From an uncultured Prevotellaceae bacterium (GTDB taxonomy: Bacteria; Bacteroidota; Bacteroidia; Bacteroidales; Muribaculaceae): a stretch of DNA of 58,095 bases. A program made the translations under genes and the position numbers. Where the stretch lies: positions 1 to 58,095 of the forward strand of contig ONOU01000027.1 in NCBI GenBank assembly GCA_900319525.1, read 5' to 3'. The notes beneath the pieces were generated by a model that searched no databases, had not been told where the DNA came from, and was given only the letters and a program-made list of their open reading frames with translations. Position 1 is the first letter of the stretch. Every line of letters begins with the position of its first letter. Below are positions 24,109-33,227 of the stretch, piece after piece.

Positions 24109-26352
24109 ATGAAAAGTATAACAAAACTAATTTGCATATTTTTGCTAATACCATTATCCGCCTTTGCTCAATATTGTATGCAAGGAAGAGTAACTGATGA
24201 AAATGGAATTGGTATAAATGAAGCGCAAATATATCTATACTTGAATGGAGAACTGGAGGTATTGGCACTTACAGATATGAACGGAGAATACCGCACTGGC
24301 AAAGTGCCACAAGGAAAATATCAAGTAGTAGTTAGTTGCATGGGGTTCACTAGCAGGGATGATTCTGTGGCGATAGACCAAGATGTCACCCTTGATTTCA
24401 TTCTCGAAACGAGAAGCATTATGCTTGACAGCGTTGTGGTCATGGGGAGAAATAGCCGTCCCACATCAAAGGGACATGTTTTTTACCTTTCAAAGAAAGC
24501 TAAAGAAAGTGGAAACCCGTTTGTCGCCTTGCAGGAAATACCACTACTCTATAGCGATCCTGTTAGTGAAAGTGTACGATCTTCCGACGGCCAGTCGATG
24601 ATGATACTCATTGACGGTATGCGAGTGAATTCCGGTATAAGCCCGATAGATCCTTCTCGAATAAAGTCAGTGGAGATTATAGATGTAGTGGGAGCGAAGT
24701 ATATGCGGCAAGGCGTAAAACGCATTATGAACATAAAACTGAAAGAAACATCGCTTTACACATACATACAGCAATCGGTACGTGCCGACTACCCTGAAAA
24801 ATCATATTTCGCATCTCCAAAATTTGAGATTGGAAACAGCCGCATCTCACTCTATGGCGATGCTTTTTTCAGCACAGGTCACGGCAGTAAAACGAACACC
24901 TACAATTTGCAAACACCAGAGCTCGATAAAGAATACTCTGGTGAGTCAAAAAGTAAAATCAAAGACTATGATTTTTCCCTGATGTCAAAGTGGCGCATTT
25001 CTGCTAGAGACTATTTTGCCGCATATGTTCAAGGTAACGCAAGCAGGGAAACAAGCAGAAACCTGTCTTCCGGCGAACTGAACGAGCACAGCATCACTCG
25101 TAACAACACTAGTGACTACCATTCAAATCTGTTTTCAGCAACGTCATATTATAAGCATATCTTCTCTGATAACGAGGAAATGGAGTTATATGCTGTTTAT
25201 TCTGATAATCATGCGAATAACACAAGCAGCTTGGAAGAGAGTTTAAATGGAATGGGAGATATGAATACCATAGAATATGACAATGACCGCAAACTGACTA
25301 CTTGGACACTGGATTATTCCAAAGATTTCGATAATGGCGGGAGCCTGAATATAGGAAACGACATGCAATATTCTTATGATAGGATTGAAAACATCGGCAT
25401 TGGTAGTTATCTTTTCAAACACCATCGTTTGAATGAGTTTGTATTTGCCGGATATAGTGGAACGCTGACACGAAAACTAACATACGACGCCACAGCTGGA
25501 ATGGAGTATGTCTCTATGAAGTCTGACAGCATTCATCATCATTACTTCAGGCCGAGATTGTCATTTGGCATGTACTGCAACATAACAAACAGTATCAGTA
25601 CAAAAGTCAGCTACACATATAGTAACACACCACCCTCTGTTGCTATGCTTAACCCATACAACACATCAGCCGATACGCTTCTTGTCAGTCATGGAAATCC
25701 TTATCTTATGCCGTCAAAAACGCACACATTTGGTTGGAATGCCTCATATTTCAGCGGTGGGCTGGCACTCGGCACAAGTATTTCATACGGAATATCTCGC
25801 GACATTATCGAGCCTGTCCATCTTGCTGAAGACAATGGTGTGCTGCTGACAACATATAAAAATATAGGGAGTTTCCGCTCGCTGCAGTTGAAGTGCAATA
25901 TGTCATGGCGCATAAAAGGATTCTTCTTGCTGATGGACATAGCCCACAACGTAAATTATTATACAACAGTTGGGGCAAAAAAGCATTTCACAGGCATTTT
26001 GCTTTTGAGCAGGAGATGGGGAAAGTTCGAGATGCGAACCAATTTCTCCTATCAGAACTACATAAACACTGAATTCTCAAAGACAAAGAACTACAATCCG
26101 GAAAGCAACCTCACGCTCTCATACAGTTTCACTCCTGACATTTTGCTGTCAATAGGATGCACAAGTTTTATAGGCAATCCGAGAAGTCGGACGACTGTAA
26201 GCACCGGCACATATAAAAGTTTTACCTATACGACAAAAAAGACATTTACGCCATGGATATTGTTCCGATGGAGTATGAGGAAGAACGACAAGAAAAAAAT
26301 TGAACTTGAAAACGACATAATAAGAGACCATGAGGACAAGATAAAACTGTAA
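24109..26352 (+). CDS. TonB-dependent-receptor-like outer-membrane beta-barrel protein
   Basis: 747 residues. The order is: signal peptide (1-20, SAFAQ); carboxypeptidase-regulatory-like domain (about 24-105, GRVTDENGIGINEAQIYLYLNGE...KGKYQVVVSCMGF); plug-like domain (about 110-215, ending VEIIDVVGAKYMRQGVKRIMNI); then a beta-barrel of the outer-membrane-beta-barrel-3 type to the C-terminus. The last residues are charged (DHEDKIKL) rather than the usual aromatic. No SusD partner or regulator is adjacent, so the substrate is unknown. The gene is clearly AT-richer than the U32 gene after it and sits behind transposase debris, suggesting acquisition by transfer. Confidence 0.85.
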   Translation: MKSITKLICIFLLIPLSAFAQYCMQGRVTDENGIGINEAQIYLYLNGELEVLALTDMNGEYRTGKVPQGKYQVVVSCMGFTSRDDSVAIDQDVTLDFILETRSIMLDSVVVMGRNSRPTSKGHVFYLSKKAKESGNPFVALQEIPLLYSDPVSESVRSSDGQSMMILIDGMRVNSGISPIDPSRIKSVEIIDVVGAKYMRQGVKRIMNIKLKETSLYTYIQQSVRADYPEKSYFASPKFEIGNSRISLYGDAFFSTGHGSKTNTYNLQTPELDKEYSGESKSKIKDYDFSLMSKWRISARDYFAAYVQGNASRETSRNLSSGELNEHSITRNNTSDYHSNLFSATSYYKHIFSDNEEMELYAVYSDNHANNTSSLEESLNGMGDMNTIEYDNDRKLTTWTLDYSKDFDNGGSLNIGNDMQYSYDRIENIGIGSYLFKHHRLNEFVFAGYSGTLTRKLTYDATAGMEYVSMKSDSIHHHYFRPRLSFGMYCNITNSISTKVSYTYSNTPPSVAMLNPYNTSADTLLVSHGNPYLMPSKTHTFGWNASYFSGGLALGTSISYGISRDIIEPVHLAEDNGVLLTTYKNIGSFRSLQLKCNMSWRIKGFFLLMDIAHNVNYYTTVGAKKHFTGILLLSRRWGKFEMRTNFSYQNYINTEFSKTKNYNPESNLTLSYSFTPDILLSIGCTSFIGNPRSRTTVSTGTYKSFTYTTKKTFTPWILFRWSMRKNDKKKIELENDIIRDHEDKIKL

Positions 26353-26360
26353 AACTGAAG

Positions 26361-26390
26361 AATACATCAAATGGATGGTTTGATGTATTT
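26361..26390. terminator. Terminator after the receptor gene
   Basis: AATACATCAAA-TGGATGG-TTTGATGTATT, an 11-bp perfect stem; usable from both strands. Confidence 0.75.
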
Positions 26391-26438
26391 TGAAGTGTCG
26401 GATGGGGATCCTATTACTGGTAAGGTAAAGGAGTGGGG

Positions 26439-28283
26439 TTATTGCTTGTGCTGGGTAATCGTCATCTCGCAGGCCTTGCAGTCGCAGGTGACCTTGAGGA
26501 GGGTGGTGCCGGTTTTCAGGTAGAGGTCGTGGGGGAGGGCTGTAGCGTTTTTGCCTTTTAGGCAGGCGCCGAGCTGGCGGCGTAGGCAGTAGCGGGTGTG
26601 CATCAGTGGGGTAGAGGCGTTGGCGGGGGTGCCCGCTTCGAGGGCGGGCAGGATGTCGGTCACGCCGTGGTCGCGGTAGAGTTGCTCGGCCAGGCGGTTG
26701 GCGACGTTGTCGGCGGGCGTCAGGGTGGAGACTGGGCATGGATAGGAGCGATTCTCCTTTCGGCGCTTGTCAACGGGACGGGTGATGCGGTGGGCGCGGT
26801 CGAGCAGCTCGATGGCCTCACGGCGCAGCTGGGACAGCAAGGAGGCGGGGATGAAAATGTCGCCGGGCACTTGTGCCTCGTGCAAGCGGTAGATGGTGCC
26901 GCCCAGTTTGGCCAGTTCGGTGCGCTGGCGTTCGCCTTGGGGCTTGGCGGCGGCTTGCAGGTCGCAGGGCAGGGTATGAGTCACACGGTTGCCCCGCTCA
27001 TCGGCTAGGGTGAGGGAGAGCAGGCCGCTTGTGTAGCGCAGTTCGGCATCGACGGCGATGGTGCGTGTGGCCGATGGCTTGGCCAGCAGGTCGGTGAAGA
27101 CCTTGTCGGCCGTGCGGTAGATTCGGGTGCCGCGGGGGATGTCGGCGCGCTCACGCAGCAGGACGGTGCCGTTCTCCATCGCGCGGTTTACTCTTGCGCC
27201 CGAGAACTGTCCGTGGCTGTCGATAAAACTGAGGCCGTCGCCGTTGACCAGGGTCGCACGGGTGTCGATGGTGAGCGTGTTGCCGCTGCAGCGCAGGGCA
27301 CGCCCCAGGTATTCGCCCTGGGACTTGGGAGTGTCGATCGAGGCAATGGCGGTGCCGTCCTTGGGGCGGCGTTCGTCCAGGAAATAGTGGGTGAATCCGC
27401 GGTTGAAACTTTTCTCAATAGCCGGCTCGAAAGTCAGGTTCACGATGCCGCATGAGGCGCGGCGGTAGCGCTCGGGCTCGCGGTCGATGACCTTGTCGAT
27501 GGCGCGGCGGTAATAGGCCACGACGTTCTTGACGTAGCCGATGTCCTTGAGGCGCCCTTCAATCTTGAACGAAGACACGCCGGCTGCCATCATCTGCTCC
27601 AGGCGGTCGTGCTGTGCCATGTCGCGCAGCGACAGCAGGTGCTTACCGGCGACGAGCACTCGCCCCTTGCCATCTACCAGGTCGTATGGCAGGCGGCACA
27701 GCTGGGCGCACTCGCCACGGTTGGCGCTGCGGCCCTTCAACACCTGGCTGATGGCGCATCGTCCGCTGTAGCTCACGCACAGGGCCCCGTGGACAAACGC
27801 CTCGAGCGGCACGGTGGTTGCCTGGCGGATGGACGCTATCTCGTCAAGTGTCAGCTCGCGCGCCATCACCAGCTGCGAGAATCCCAGCGACTCAAGGAAG
27901 CGCGCCTTGTCGGGCGTGCGCAGGTCGCACTGCGTGCTGGCGTGCAAGGCGATGGGAGGGAGGTCGAGCCGCAGCAGGGCCATGTCCTGAACGATGAGGG
28001 CGTCAACGCCAATGCGGTACAGGTCATGGACAAGACGTTCAACCTCCATCAACTCGTCGTCATAGACCAGCGTGTTGACTGTGGCATAGATCTTTGCCCC
28101 GTAACGGTGGGCATAGTCACAGGCGCGCTGCACGTCATCAAGCGTATTGGTGGCATCGGCGCGGGCACCGTGATGGGATGCGCCCATATACACGGCATCG
28201 GCGCCATGGTCGATGGCGGCGATGGCGATGTCGGCGTCGCGGGCGGGCGCGAGCAGTTCTATGTCAGCGGGACGATGGCCCAT
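26439..28283 (-). CDS. U32 family peptidase / tRNA-rRNA hydroxylation protein
   Basis: 614 residues. It starts with the U32 barrel (IELLAPARDADIAIAAIDHGADAVYMG), then ALIVQDMALL and the signature EAFVHGALCVSYSGRCAIS. A Cys-containing NRGECAQLCRLPYDL block follows, and SSFKIEGRLKDIGYVKNVV ends the catalytic part near residue 290. The C-terminal half is the extended collagenase-like domain, with a final Cys cluster (VTCDCKACEM). Bacterial U32 proteins of this length (RlhA/TrhP type) support prephenate-dependent hydroxylation of rRNA or tRNA, using an Fe-S cluster held by the Cys residues. The old name collagenase-like protease is probably misleading. Second gene after the nitrilase, 3 nt apart. 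Confidence 0.88.
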   Translation of the reverse strand: MGHRPADIELLAPARDADIAIAAIDHGADAVYMGASHHGARADATNTLDDVQRACDYAHRYGAKIYATVNTLVYDDELMEVERLVHDLYRIGVDALIVQDMALLRLDLPPIALHASTQCDLRTPDKARFLESLGFSQLVMARELTLDEIASIRQATTVPLEAFVHGALCVSYSGRCAISQVLKGRSANRGECAQLCRLPYDLVDGKGRVLVAGKHLLSLRDMAQHDRLEQMMAAGVSSFKIEGRLKDIGYVKNVVAYYRRAIDKVIDREPERYRRASCGIVNLTFEPAIEKSFNRGFTHYFLDERRPKDGTAIASIDTPKSQGEYLGRALRCSGNTLTIDTRATLVNGDGLSFIDSHGQFSGARVNRAMENGTVLLRERADIPRGTRIYRTADKVFTDLLAKPSATRTIAVDAELRYTSGLLSLTLADERGNRVTHTLPCDLQAAAKPQGERQRTELAKLGGTIYRLHEAQVPGDIFIPASLLSQLRREAIELLDRAHRITRPVDKRRKENRSYPCPVSTLTPADNVANRLAEQLYRDHGVTDILPALEAGTPANASTPLMHTRYCLRRQLGACLKGKNATALPHDLYLKTGTTLLKVTCDCKACEMTITQHKQ

Positions 28284-28286
28284 TGG

Positions 28287-29087
28287 TCAGATGTTGAGGG
28301 TAAACGAGTCGGCGTCACGCCAGGCGGGGAATTTTTCTCTAAACTGTGCCAGCTGGGCAGGGGAGAGGTCGGCGGTGATGACGGGACTGTTCATGCGCTG
28401 GGCGATGACCTTGCCCTTGAAGTCGATGACGAGTGACGAGCCCTCGGGGTACTCCACGCCGGCGGGATCGGTGCCGCAGCGGTTCACACCGCACACATAG
28501 CACTCGTTCTCCATGGCGCGTGCGGCAAGTAGTGTGCGCCACACTTTCTCACGCGACTTGGGCCAGTTGGCGATGACCACCAGCAGGTCATAGTTGTTGT
28601 TCACGTTGCGGCAAAAGACCGGGAACCGCAGGTCATAGCACACCACCAGCTTGATGTTGAAGCCACGGAACCGCACGATGGGCGCGGCCGTCAGGCCCTG
28701 GTTGAACACCTTGTCCTCGCCGCCAAACGAGAACAGGTGGCGCTTGTCGTAGTAGGTCTCGTCGCCATTAGGCTCGATAAAGAAAGCGCGGTTGTAGAGC
28801 TGGGCGGCGGTGTTGGCAAGGAAACTGCCAATGATGCCCACGTGGTACTGGGCAGCCAGCTTGCGCAGGGTGTGCAGCGTGTCGCCGCTGTTCCACTCGG
28901 CCACGGCGGCTGCCTGTTCGCGGTCGCCTGTCATAAATCCTGTCGAGAACAACTCGGGCAATATGACCAGATCGGTGTCGTCGGGCATATTCCTCAAGTT
29001 ACGCTCCAGTTGCTTGATATTGGCTTCACGGTCACCCCAGGCGATGTCGTCCTCGAGGAGTGTGACGCGCAGATTGCGGGAAATCAC
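28287..29087 (-). CDS. Nitrilase-superfamily omega-amidase (YafV/Nit2-like)
   Basis: 266 residues of CN-hydrolase fold. The catalytic triad is visible: Glu in LVILPELFSTGF, Lys in YYDKRHLFSF, Cys in LKLVVCYDLRFPVF-type context (KLVVCYDLRFP). Extra family blocks are NWPKSREKVWRTLLAARAMEN and NRCGTDPAG. Length and blocks match the omega-amidase group that repairs alpha-ketoglutaramate and alpha-ketosuccinamate. It lies 3 nt upstream of the U32 gene, so the two are co-transcribed. Confidence 0.9.
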   Translation of the reverse strand: MISRNLRVTLLEDDIAWGDREANIKQLERNLRNMPDDTDLVILPELFSTGFMTGDREQAAAVAEWNSGDTLHTLRKLAAQYHVGIIGSFLANTAAQLYNRAFFIEPNGDETYYDKRHLFSFGGEDKVFNQGLTAAPIVRFRGFNIKLVVCYDLRFPVFCRNVNNNYDLLVVIANWPKSREKVWRTLLAARAMENECYVCGVNRCGTDPAGVEYPEGSSLVIDFKGKVIAQRMNSPVITADLSPAQLAQFREKFPAWRDADSFTLNI

Positions 29088-29163
29088 TTTTCAGTTAACA
29101 GTTAAGAGTTAATAGATGATAATAGTTGGCATTGTATGAGTTCCTCGGCAATGCCCATATGGT

Positions 29164-29712
29164 TTATTCTAGTCCAGTGACAAACTTTTCGGGATATTTC
29201 CCGCAGCCGTGTTGCTGGAAATATTGCTTGATGCGCAGCAGGTCGGCATCTGCATCGCCGCTGAGCTCAAACTCGCGGTCGATACACACCACACGCTCCT
29301 TGTAGTCAAAGTAGGCCATCACCATCGGCACCTGGGCCTCTCTGGCCATGAAGATGGCGCCCTTGTGCCAGTTGGGGTTGGCGCTGCGGGTGCCCTCAGG
29401 CGTGACGCCAATGGCCAGCTTGGGCGTTTCGCTATAGGCTTGAACTATCGACTGGGTGAGGTTGCCGTGTTGGCGGCGGTTGACGGGAATGCCACCCAGG
29501 GCTTTGAGCATGGGGCCTAATGGGAAAAAGAACCAGGTGTCCTTCATGAGGAAACCTGCTTTCATCCCCACCGAGTGTATGCCCAGTTCACCCAGGATGA
29601 AATCCCAGTTGCTGGTATGGGGGGCAATGACGATGATGCACTTGTCGGGCATGGTCAGGTTGACCTTGAACGCCCAACCCATCTTTTTCAATATCCAACC
29701 AGAAAGGTTCAT
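29164..29712 (-). CDS. 1-acyl-sn-glycerol-3-phosphate acyltransferase-like protein (short PlsC type)
   Basis: 182 residues. The acyltransferase motif I is PHTSNWDF, where the canonical NHxxxxD His-Asp pair is preserved as HTSNWD. Motif III is GVTPEGTRS, with the Glu-Gly-Thr-Arg used for phosphate binding. GGIPVNRR is motif II. It lacks a long N-terminal membrane helix, so it probably binds the inner membrane peripherally and acylates lysophosphatidate or another lipid. Separate from the nitrilase operon by 76 nt. Confidence 0.85.
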   Translation of the reverse strand: MNLSGWILKKMGWAFKVNLTMPDKCIIVIAPHTSNWDFILGELGIHSVGMKAGFLMKDTWFFFPLGPMLKALGGIPVNRRQHGNLTQSIVQAYSETPKLAIGVTPEGTRSANPNWHKGAIFMAREAQVPMVMAYFDYKERVVCIDREFELSGDADADLLRIKQYFQQHGCGKYPEKFVTGLE

Positions 29713-29740
29713 GCAGGAATCCAGGTATAAATAAAATCAA

Positions 29741-29776
29741 CAAGGGCGTGCCGATTGCTGTGTCTGCACGCCCTTG
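29741..29776 (-). terminator. Terminator of the 110-residue protein gene
   Basis: CAAGGGCGTGC pairs with GCACGCCCTTG (11 bp); on the minus strand it is followed by a T-rich tract. Confidence 0.85.
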
Positions 29777-29786
29777 GGAAAATTCA

Positions 29787-30119
29787 TTATTTTTTGGACG
29801 GCATGAGCTCGTTCATGCGCTTGGCAATGTTGTTCACCTCGGCACGGAAGTACTCGCTCAGTTCCTTCTCGCACTGCTTGAAGAACGCGCGGCGGGCCTT
29901 GTTATACTCCTTGCGGTTAGCAAACTCTTTTACCTTCTTGCCAAAGTGGTTGTTCACGCGGTTAACAGCCTCTTGCTGCAACAGGGCGGTGTCGATGATG
30001 ATGCTGTCCCACTGCTCGAGCTTGCCCTCGCCAAAGGCTGATTCTGCAAAGATGCACTCGCCTGCGATATCGCCACAGGCATTCTGAATTGCTTTCTTGA
30101 TCTGTCGTTTACTTGCCAT
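29787..30119 (-). CDS. Conserved-looking cytosolic protein of unknown function
   Basis: 110 residues, mostly helical and basic. It opens MASKRQIKKAIQNACGDIAGEC and contains a charged helix (GKKVKEFANRKEYNKARRAFFKQCEKEL). No signal, membrane segment or known motif. Its own terminator and good codon usage support a real gene. I do not recognise the family. Confidence 0.75.
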   Translation of the reverse strand: MASKRQIKKAIQNACGDIAGECIFAESAFGEGKLEQWDSIIIDTALLQQEAVNRVNNHFGKKVKEFANRKEYNKARRAFFKQCEKELSEYFRAEVNNIAKRMNELMPSKK

Positions 30120-30269
30120 AATGTGATAAATTGTACAAATGAATGATATTTACAGTGCGCTAAGGTACAAAATATATCTCAATCACAGGTGCTGACTGAG
30201 CAGGAATTTGCCGAAAATTGTCAAAATTTGATTTTTTTTTGCCGAAATGCTAAAAAAGTGCTCTAAAAA

Positions 30270-30300
30270 TTTGCCAGTTCAAAAAATGGCAGTAATTTTG
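30270..30300 (+). promoter_or_regulatory. Promoter of the tRNA-Glu pair
   Basis: TTTG (30270-30273), 19 nt, TAATTTTG (30293-30300), 15 nt before the first tRNA. Confidence 0.8.
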
Positions 30301-30314
30301 CATCGCTTTTGAAC

Positions 30315-30387
30315 GGAGATATCGTCTAGTGGTCTAGGACGCCGCCCTCTCACGGCGGAAACCAGGGTTCGAGTCCCTGTTTCTCTA
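30315..30387 (+). tRNA. tRNA-Glu (anticodon CTC), copy 1
   Basis: Anticodon stem CCGCC/GGCGG around loop CTCTCAC, T-arm CAGGG-TTCGAGT-CCCTG, acceptor GGAGATA/TTTCTCT with one T-T mismatch, discriminator A. CCA not encoded. Confidence 0.93.
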
Positions 30388-30392
30388 CTAGC

Positions 30393-30426
30393 AAAGCCTT
30401 CACCCTACCATGAGCGAGGGCTTTTT
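30393..30426 (+). terminator. Terminator between the two tRNA-Glu genes
   Basis: AAAGCCTTC with GAGGGCTTT and a T-run. Confidence 0.7.
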
Positions 30427-30434
30427 AAATCGAT

Positions 30435-30507
30435 GGAGATATCGTCTAGCGGTCTAGGACGCCGCCCTCTCACGGCGGAAACCAGGGTTCGAGTCCCTGT
30501 TTCTCTA
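30435..30507 (+). tRNA. tRNA-Glu (anticodon CTC), copy 2
   Basis: Differs from copy 1 by one base in the D-arm (AGCGG versus AGTGG). The offset is exactly 120 bp. No separate promoter is visible between the copies. Confidence 0.93.
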
Positions 30508-30512
30508 CTAAC

Positions 30513-30543
30513 AAAAAACCTCGGTTACGGCCGAGGGTTTTTT
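30513..30543. terminator. Terminator after tRNA-Glu copy 2
   Basis: AAAAAACCTCGG-loop-CCGAGGGTTTTTT; works on both strands and may also end the gmk transcript. Confidence 0.85.
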
Positions 30544-30569
30544 GTATATATCAGGATGTGATGATGTGT

Positions 30570-31142
30570 CTAGCTGTTGATGAAAGCAACAATAAGGCTG
30601 TGCACCTCGTTGACAGCGGTCTCCAGGTCGTCGTTGATGACCGTGTGGTCAAATTGCGGACCGATGGATATCTCAAATTCCGCTTTATTGACCCGGTTCT
30701 CGATGTCCTCCATGCTGTCGGTGCCGCGGCTGATGAGACGGCGGCGCAGCACCTCAACGCTGGGGGGCTGGATGAAGATGGACAACGCACGGTCGCCGTA
30801 CATCTTCTTGACGTTCACGCCGCCCAGCACGTCCAGGTCCAGCACCACGTTTTTGCCCATGGCTGTTATGCGCTCGACCTCGCTCTTGAGCGTGCCGTAG
30901 TAACGTCCGGGGTACACTTCCTGGTATTCCACGAGCTCGTCGTTCTCGATCTTGTGCTCAAACTCTTCTTGAGTGAGGAAATAGTAGTCCACGCCATGCA
31001 CTTCCTCGCCCCTGCGGGGACGGGTGGTGGCTGATACCGAGAAGGCAAGCCTCAACGACTCGTCCTGCATGATATGGCCGATGATGGTCGACTTGCCCGA
31101 TCCTGACGGCGCCGAAATGATGATCAATTTGCCTTGTTCCAT
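30570..31142 (-). CDS. gmk: Guanylate kinase
   Basis: 190 residues, full length. P-loop SAPSGSGKST, GMP-binding SVSATTRPRRGEEVHGVDYYFLTQEEF, and VVLDLDVLGGVNVKK with the lid-region RLISRGTD. It phosphorylates GMP to GDP. It lies 31 nt downstream of yicC and is likely in its operon. Confidence 0.97.
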   Translation of the reverse strand: MEQGKLIIISAPSGSGKSTIIGHIMQDESLRLAFSVSATTRPRRGEEVHGVDYYFLTQEEFEHKIENDELVEYQEVYPGRYYGTLKSEVERITAMGKNVVLDLDVLGGVNVKKMYGDRALSIFIQPPSVEVLRRRLISRGTDSMEDIENRVNKAEFEISIGPQFDHTVINDDLETAVNEVHSLIVAFINS

Positions 31143-31173
31143 AAAAAAGAGATTTCCCTAAAAAGCCTAAAGC

Positions 31174-32055
31174 CTATAACACATTCAGCACCTGCTCCTT
31201 GATCTGCTCCAGGTGATCCTTCATGCGAACGACCAGATTTTGCAGTTCAGCCTGGTTGGCCTTGGAGCCCATGGTGTTCACCTCACGGCCGATTTCCTGG
31301 CTGATGAACCCCAGCTTCTTGCCTTGGCCGGGTTCCTCGCTATGCAGGGTCTCGAGGAAATAGTTCAGGTGATTCTGCAGGCGTAACTTCTCCTCGGTGA
31401 TGTCGAGTTTCTCAATATAATAAATGAGTTCTTGCTCAAAGCGGTTGTTGTCATAGTCCACCTCCTTGATCTTGGCCAGTGAATCCAGGATGCGTGATTT
31501 GATCTTGGCGATGCGGGGCTCCTCATAGCGTGGAACCTCGTTGAGCAGGGCTTGGATGGCCGCAATTTTCTCCTCAAAGAATGTGCACAGCCTTGCGCCC
31601 TCTTGGCGTCGGAACTCGATCAGTTGTTGGGTTGCCTCGGCAACGACATCCTTGACCACTTGCAGCTCTTCCTTGTCGGCCTCGTTGCACTTGGCGTCGG
31701 TCTTGAGGGCGTCGGGCATGCGCAGCAGCGTGGCATACCAGTCCTCGGGCTGAGGCAAGTTGAGTTCCTTGGCCATCTGCTCGATTTGTGCCTTGTATTG
31801 TTGCAGCATCGGGATATTGATGGTGCCTGATGGCGCGCCCTCGATGGGTTCGCTGATGACATACAAGTCAATCTTGCCGCGCATCAAGGCCTGGGTGACG
31901 CTGTTGCGCAGCTCCATCTCTATTTCTCGGTAATTTTGGGGAGTACGTGCCCCAAAATCCAACTGTTTGCTGTTAAGCGACTTGAGCTCGGCGGTGATTT
32001 TCTTGTTGTTATACACTTTCACGGCCTTGCCAAATCCGGTCATCGATAATATCAT
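31174..32055 (-). CDS. YicC/YloC-family endoribonuclease
   Basis: 293 residues with the family start ILSMTGFGKAVKVYNNKKITAELKSLNSKQLDF. The C-terminal DUF1732 block is EEPGQGKKLGFISQEIGREVNTMGSKANQAELQNLVVRMKDHLEQIKEQVLNVL-like in order (key residues GKKLGF, QE..RE.NT.GSK). Members form hexameric clamps that cut RNA and, in E. coli, influence the small RNA RyhB. Conserved gmk neighbourhood supports the call. A TAATTTTG box sits at 32081-32088. Confidence 0.92.
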   Translation of the reverse strand: MILSMTGFGKAVKVYNNKKITAELKSLNSKQLDFGARTPQNYREIEMELRNSVTQALMRGKIDLYVISEPIEGAPSGTINIPMLQQYKAQIEQMAKELNLPQPEDWYATLLRMPDALKTDAKCNEADKEELQVVKDVVAEATQQLIEFRRQEGARLCTFFEEKIAAIQALLNEVPRYEEPRIAKIKSRILDSLAKIKEVDYDNNRFEQELIYYIEKLDITEEKLRLQNHLNYFLETLHSEEPGQGKKLGFISQEIGREVNTMGSKANQAELQNLVVRMKDHLEQIKEQVLNVL

Positions 32056-32080
32056 AGTTAATCAGATTTTATATAGGCTG

Positions 32081-32088
32081 CAAAATTA
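32081..32088 (-). promoter_or_regulatory. -7 box (TAATTTTG) of the yicC-gmk operon
   Basis: CAAAATTA on the plus strand, 26 nt upstream of the yicC start. Confidence 0.6.
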
Positions 32089-32204
32089 CAAAAAATATTC
32101 ATAATGGCGCCTCTCTTTTCTAAAAAGATGTTGCTAGCACGTTGGGATGAGGCGCGCTCGACTTGCGCTATTCCAAGAAAAATCAAACCGAATGGCGTGA
32201 TTGT

Positions 32205-32236
32205 ATTGCACATTACATTTTAAAAATGTAACTTTG
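32205..32236 (+). promoter_or_regulatory. Promoter of the surface-glycan operon
   Basis: ATTG at 32205-32208, 20 nt, TAACTTTG at 32229-32236; 37 nt before the first gene. No other TAnnTTTG-type promoter is obvious up to 39962. Confidence 0.7.
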
Positions 32237-32272
32237 CAGGTTGGGGGGCGATAATGGAGCCCTTGAAAAGAT

Positions 32273-33220
32273 ATGGATAATTCGACTTTAGCGATAGTGG
32301 TGCCTTGCTACAACGAGGAGGAAGTGCTACCACAGACCAATGAGAGGCTGTGCTCACTGCTCGACGGCATGATGCGTGACGGACTGGCAGGACAGGGTAG
32401 CTACATCCTCTATGTCAACGACGGTTCGCGTGACAGCACATGGCAGCTCATTGAGAAATATTGCTCGATTGGCGCCCATGTGCGCGGCCTCAAGCTGGCA
32501 GGCAATGTCGGGCACCAGAACGCCCTCATGGCCGGACTGGACACAGCCCGTGCCGATGCCGACGTGACGGTCTCGATCGATGCCGACCTGCAGGACGACA
32601 TCAACGCCATCCCCGAGATGATGAAGAAATATCATGACGGTTGTGACATTGTCTATGGCGTGCGCCGCAAACGCACGACCGACACCTTCTTCAAGCGCAC
32701 CAGCGCCCAGATGTTTTACCGTTTCATGACCTCGATGGGCGTGAAGTCGGTTTATAATCATGCCGACTTCAGGCTGATGAGCCGCCGGGCTGTCGATGCC
32801 TTGTGCCAGTATGAGGAGCGCAACCTGTTCCTGCGTGGGCTGGTGCCGCTGCTGGGCTACAAGACCGATTCGGTCTATTACGACCGTCTGGAGCGTCCGG
32901 CTGGCGAGAGCAAGTACCCCCTGAGCAAGATGCTGTCGTTTGCCATCGACGGCGTCACCTCGTTCAGCGTCAAGCCATTGCGGCTGATCTTCGACATGGG
33001 GTTGATCTTCATCTTGATCAGTCTGGTGATTTTGGTTTATGTGATTGTGGCATTGTGCCAGGGCAGGGGTGTGCAAGGCTGGGCCTCACTGATGCTCTCG
33101 ATCTGGTTTGTGGGCGGATGTGTGCTCATCTGCTTGAGCATCATCGCTGCCTACATTGGCCGCATCTATACCGAGGAGAAGCATCGTCCCCGTTACAACA
33201 TTGAGAAGTATCTGAAGTAG
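32273..33220 (+). CDS. Family 2 glycosyltransferase with two C-terminal membrane helices (GtrB/DPM-like)
   Basis: 315 residues. GT-A fold: VVPCYNEEEVLP at the start, VNDGSRD, and the DXD-type SIDADLQD, plus KLAGNVGHQNALMAG. The C-terminal 85 residues hold two hydrophobic helices and a basic tail. This architecture transfers a sugar to undecaprenyl-phosphate (GtrB/DPM1 class), making a lipid-linked donor in the inner membrane. First gene of the glycan operon. Confidence 0.9.
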   Translation: MDNSTLAIVVPCYNEEEVLPQTNERLCSLLDGMMRDGLAGQGSYILYVNDGSRDSTWQLIEKYCSIGAHVRGLKLAGNVGHQNALMAGLDTARADADVTVSIDADLQDDINAIPEMMKKYHDGCDIVYGVRRKRTTDTFFKRTSAQMFYRFMTSMGVKSVYNHADFRLMSRRAVDALCQYEERNLFLRGLVPLLGYKTDSVYYDRLERPAGESKYPLSKMLSFAIDGVTSFSVKPLRLIFDMGLIFILISLVILVYVIVALCQGRGVQGWASLMLSIWFVGGCVLICLSIIAAYIGRIYTEEKHRPRYNIEKYLK

Positions 33221-33227
33221 AGAGAGT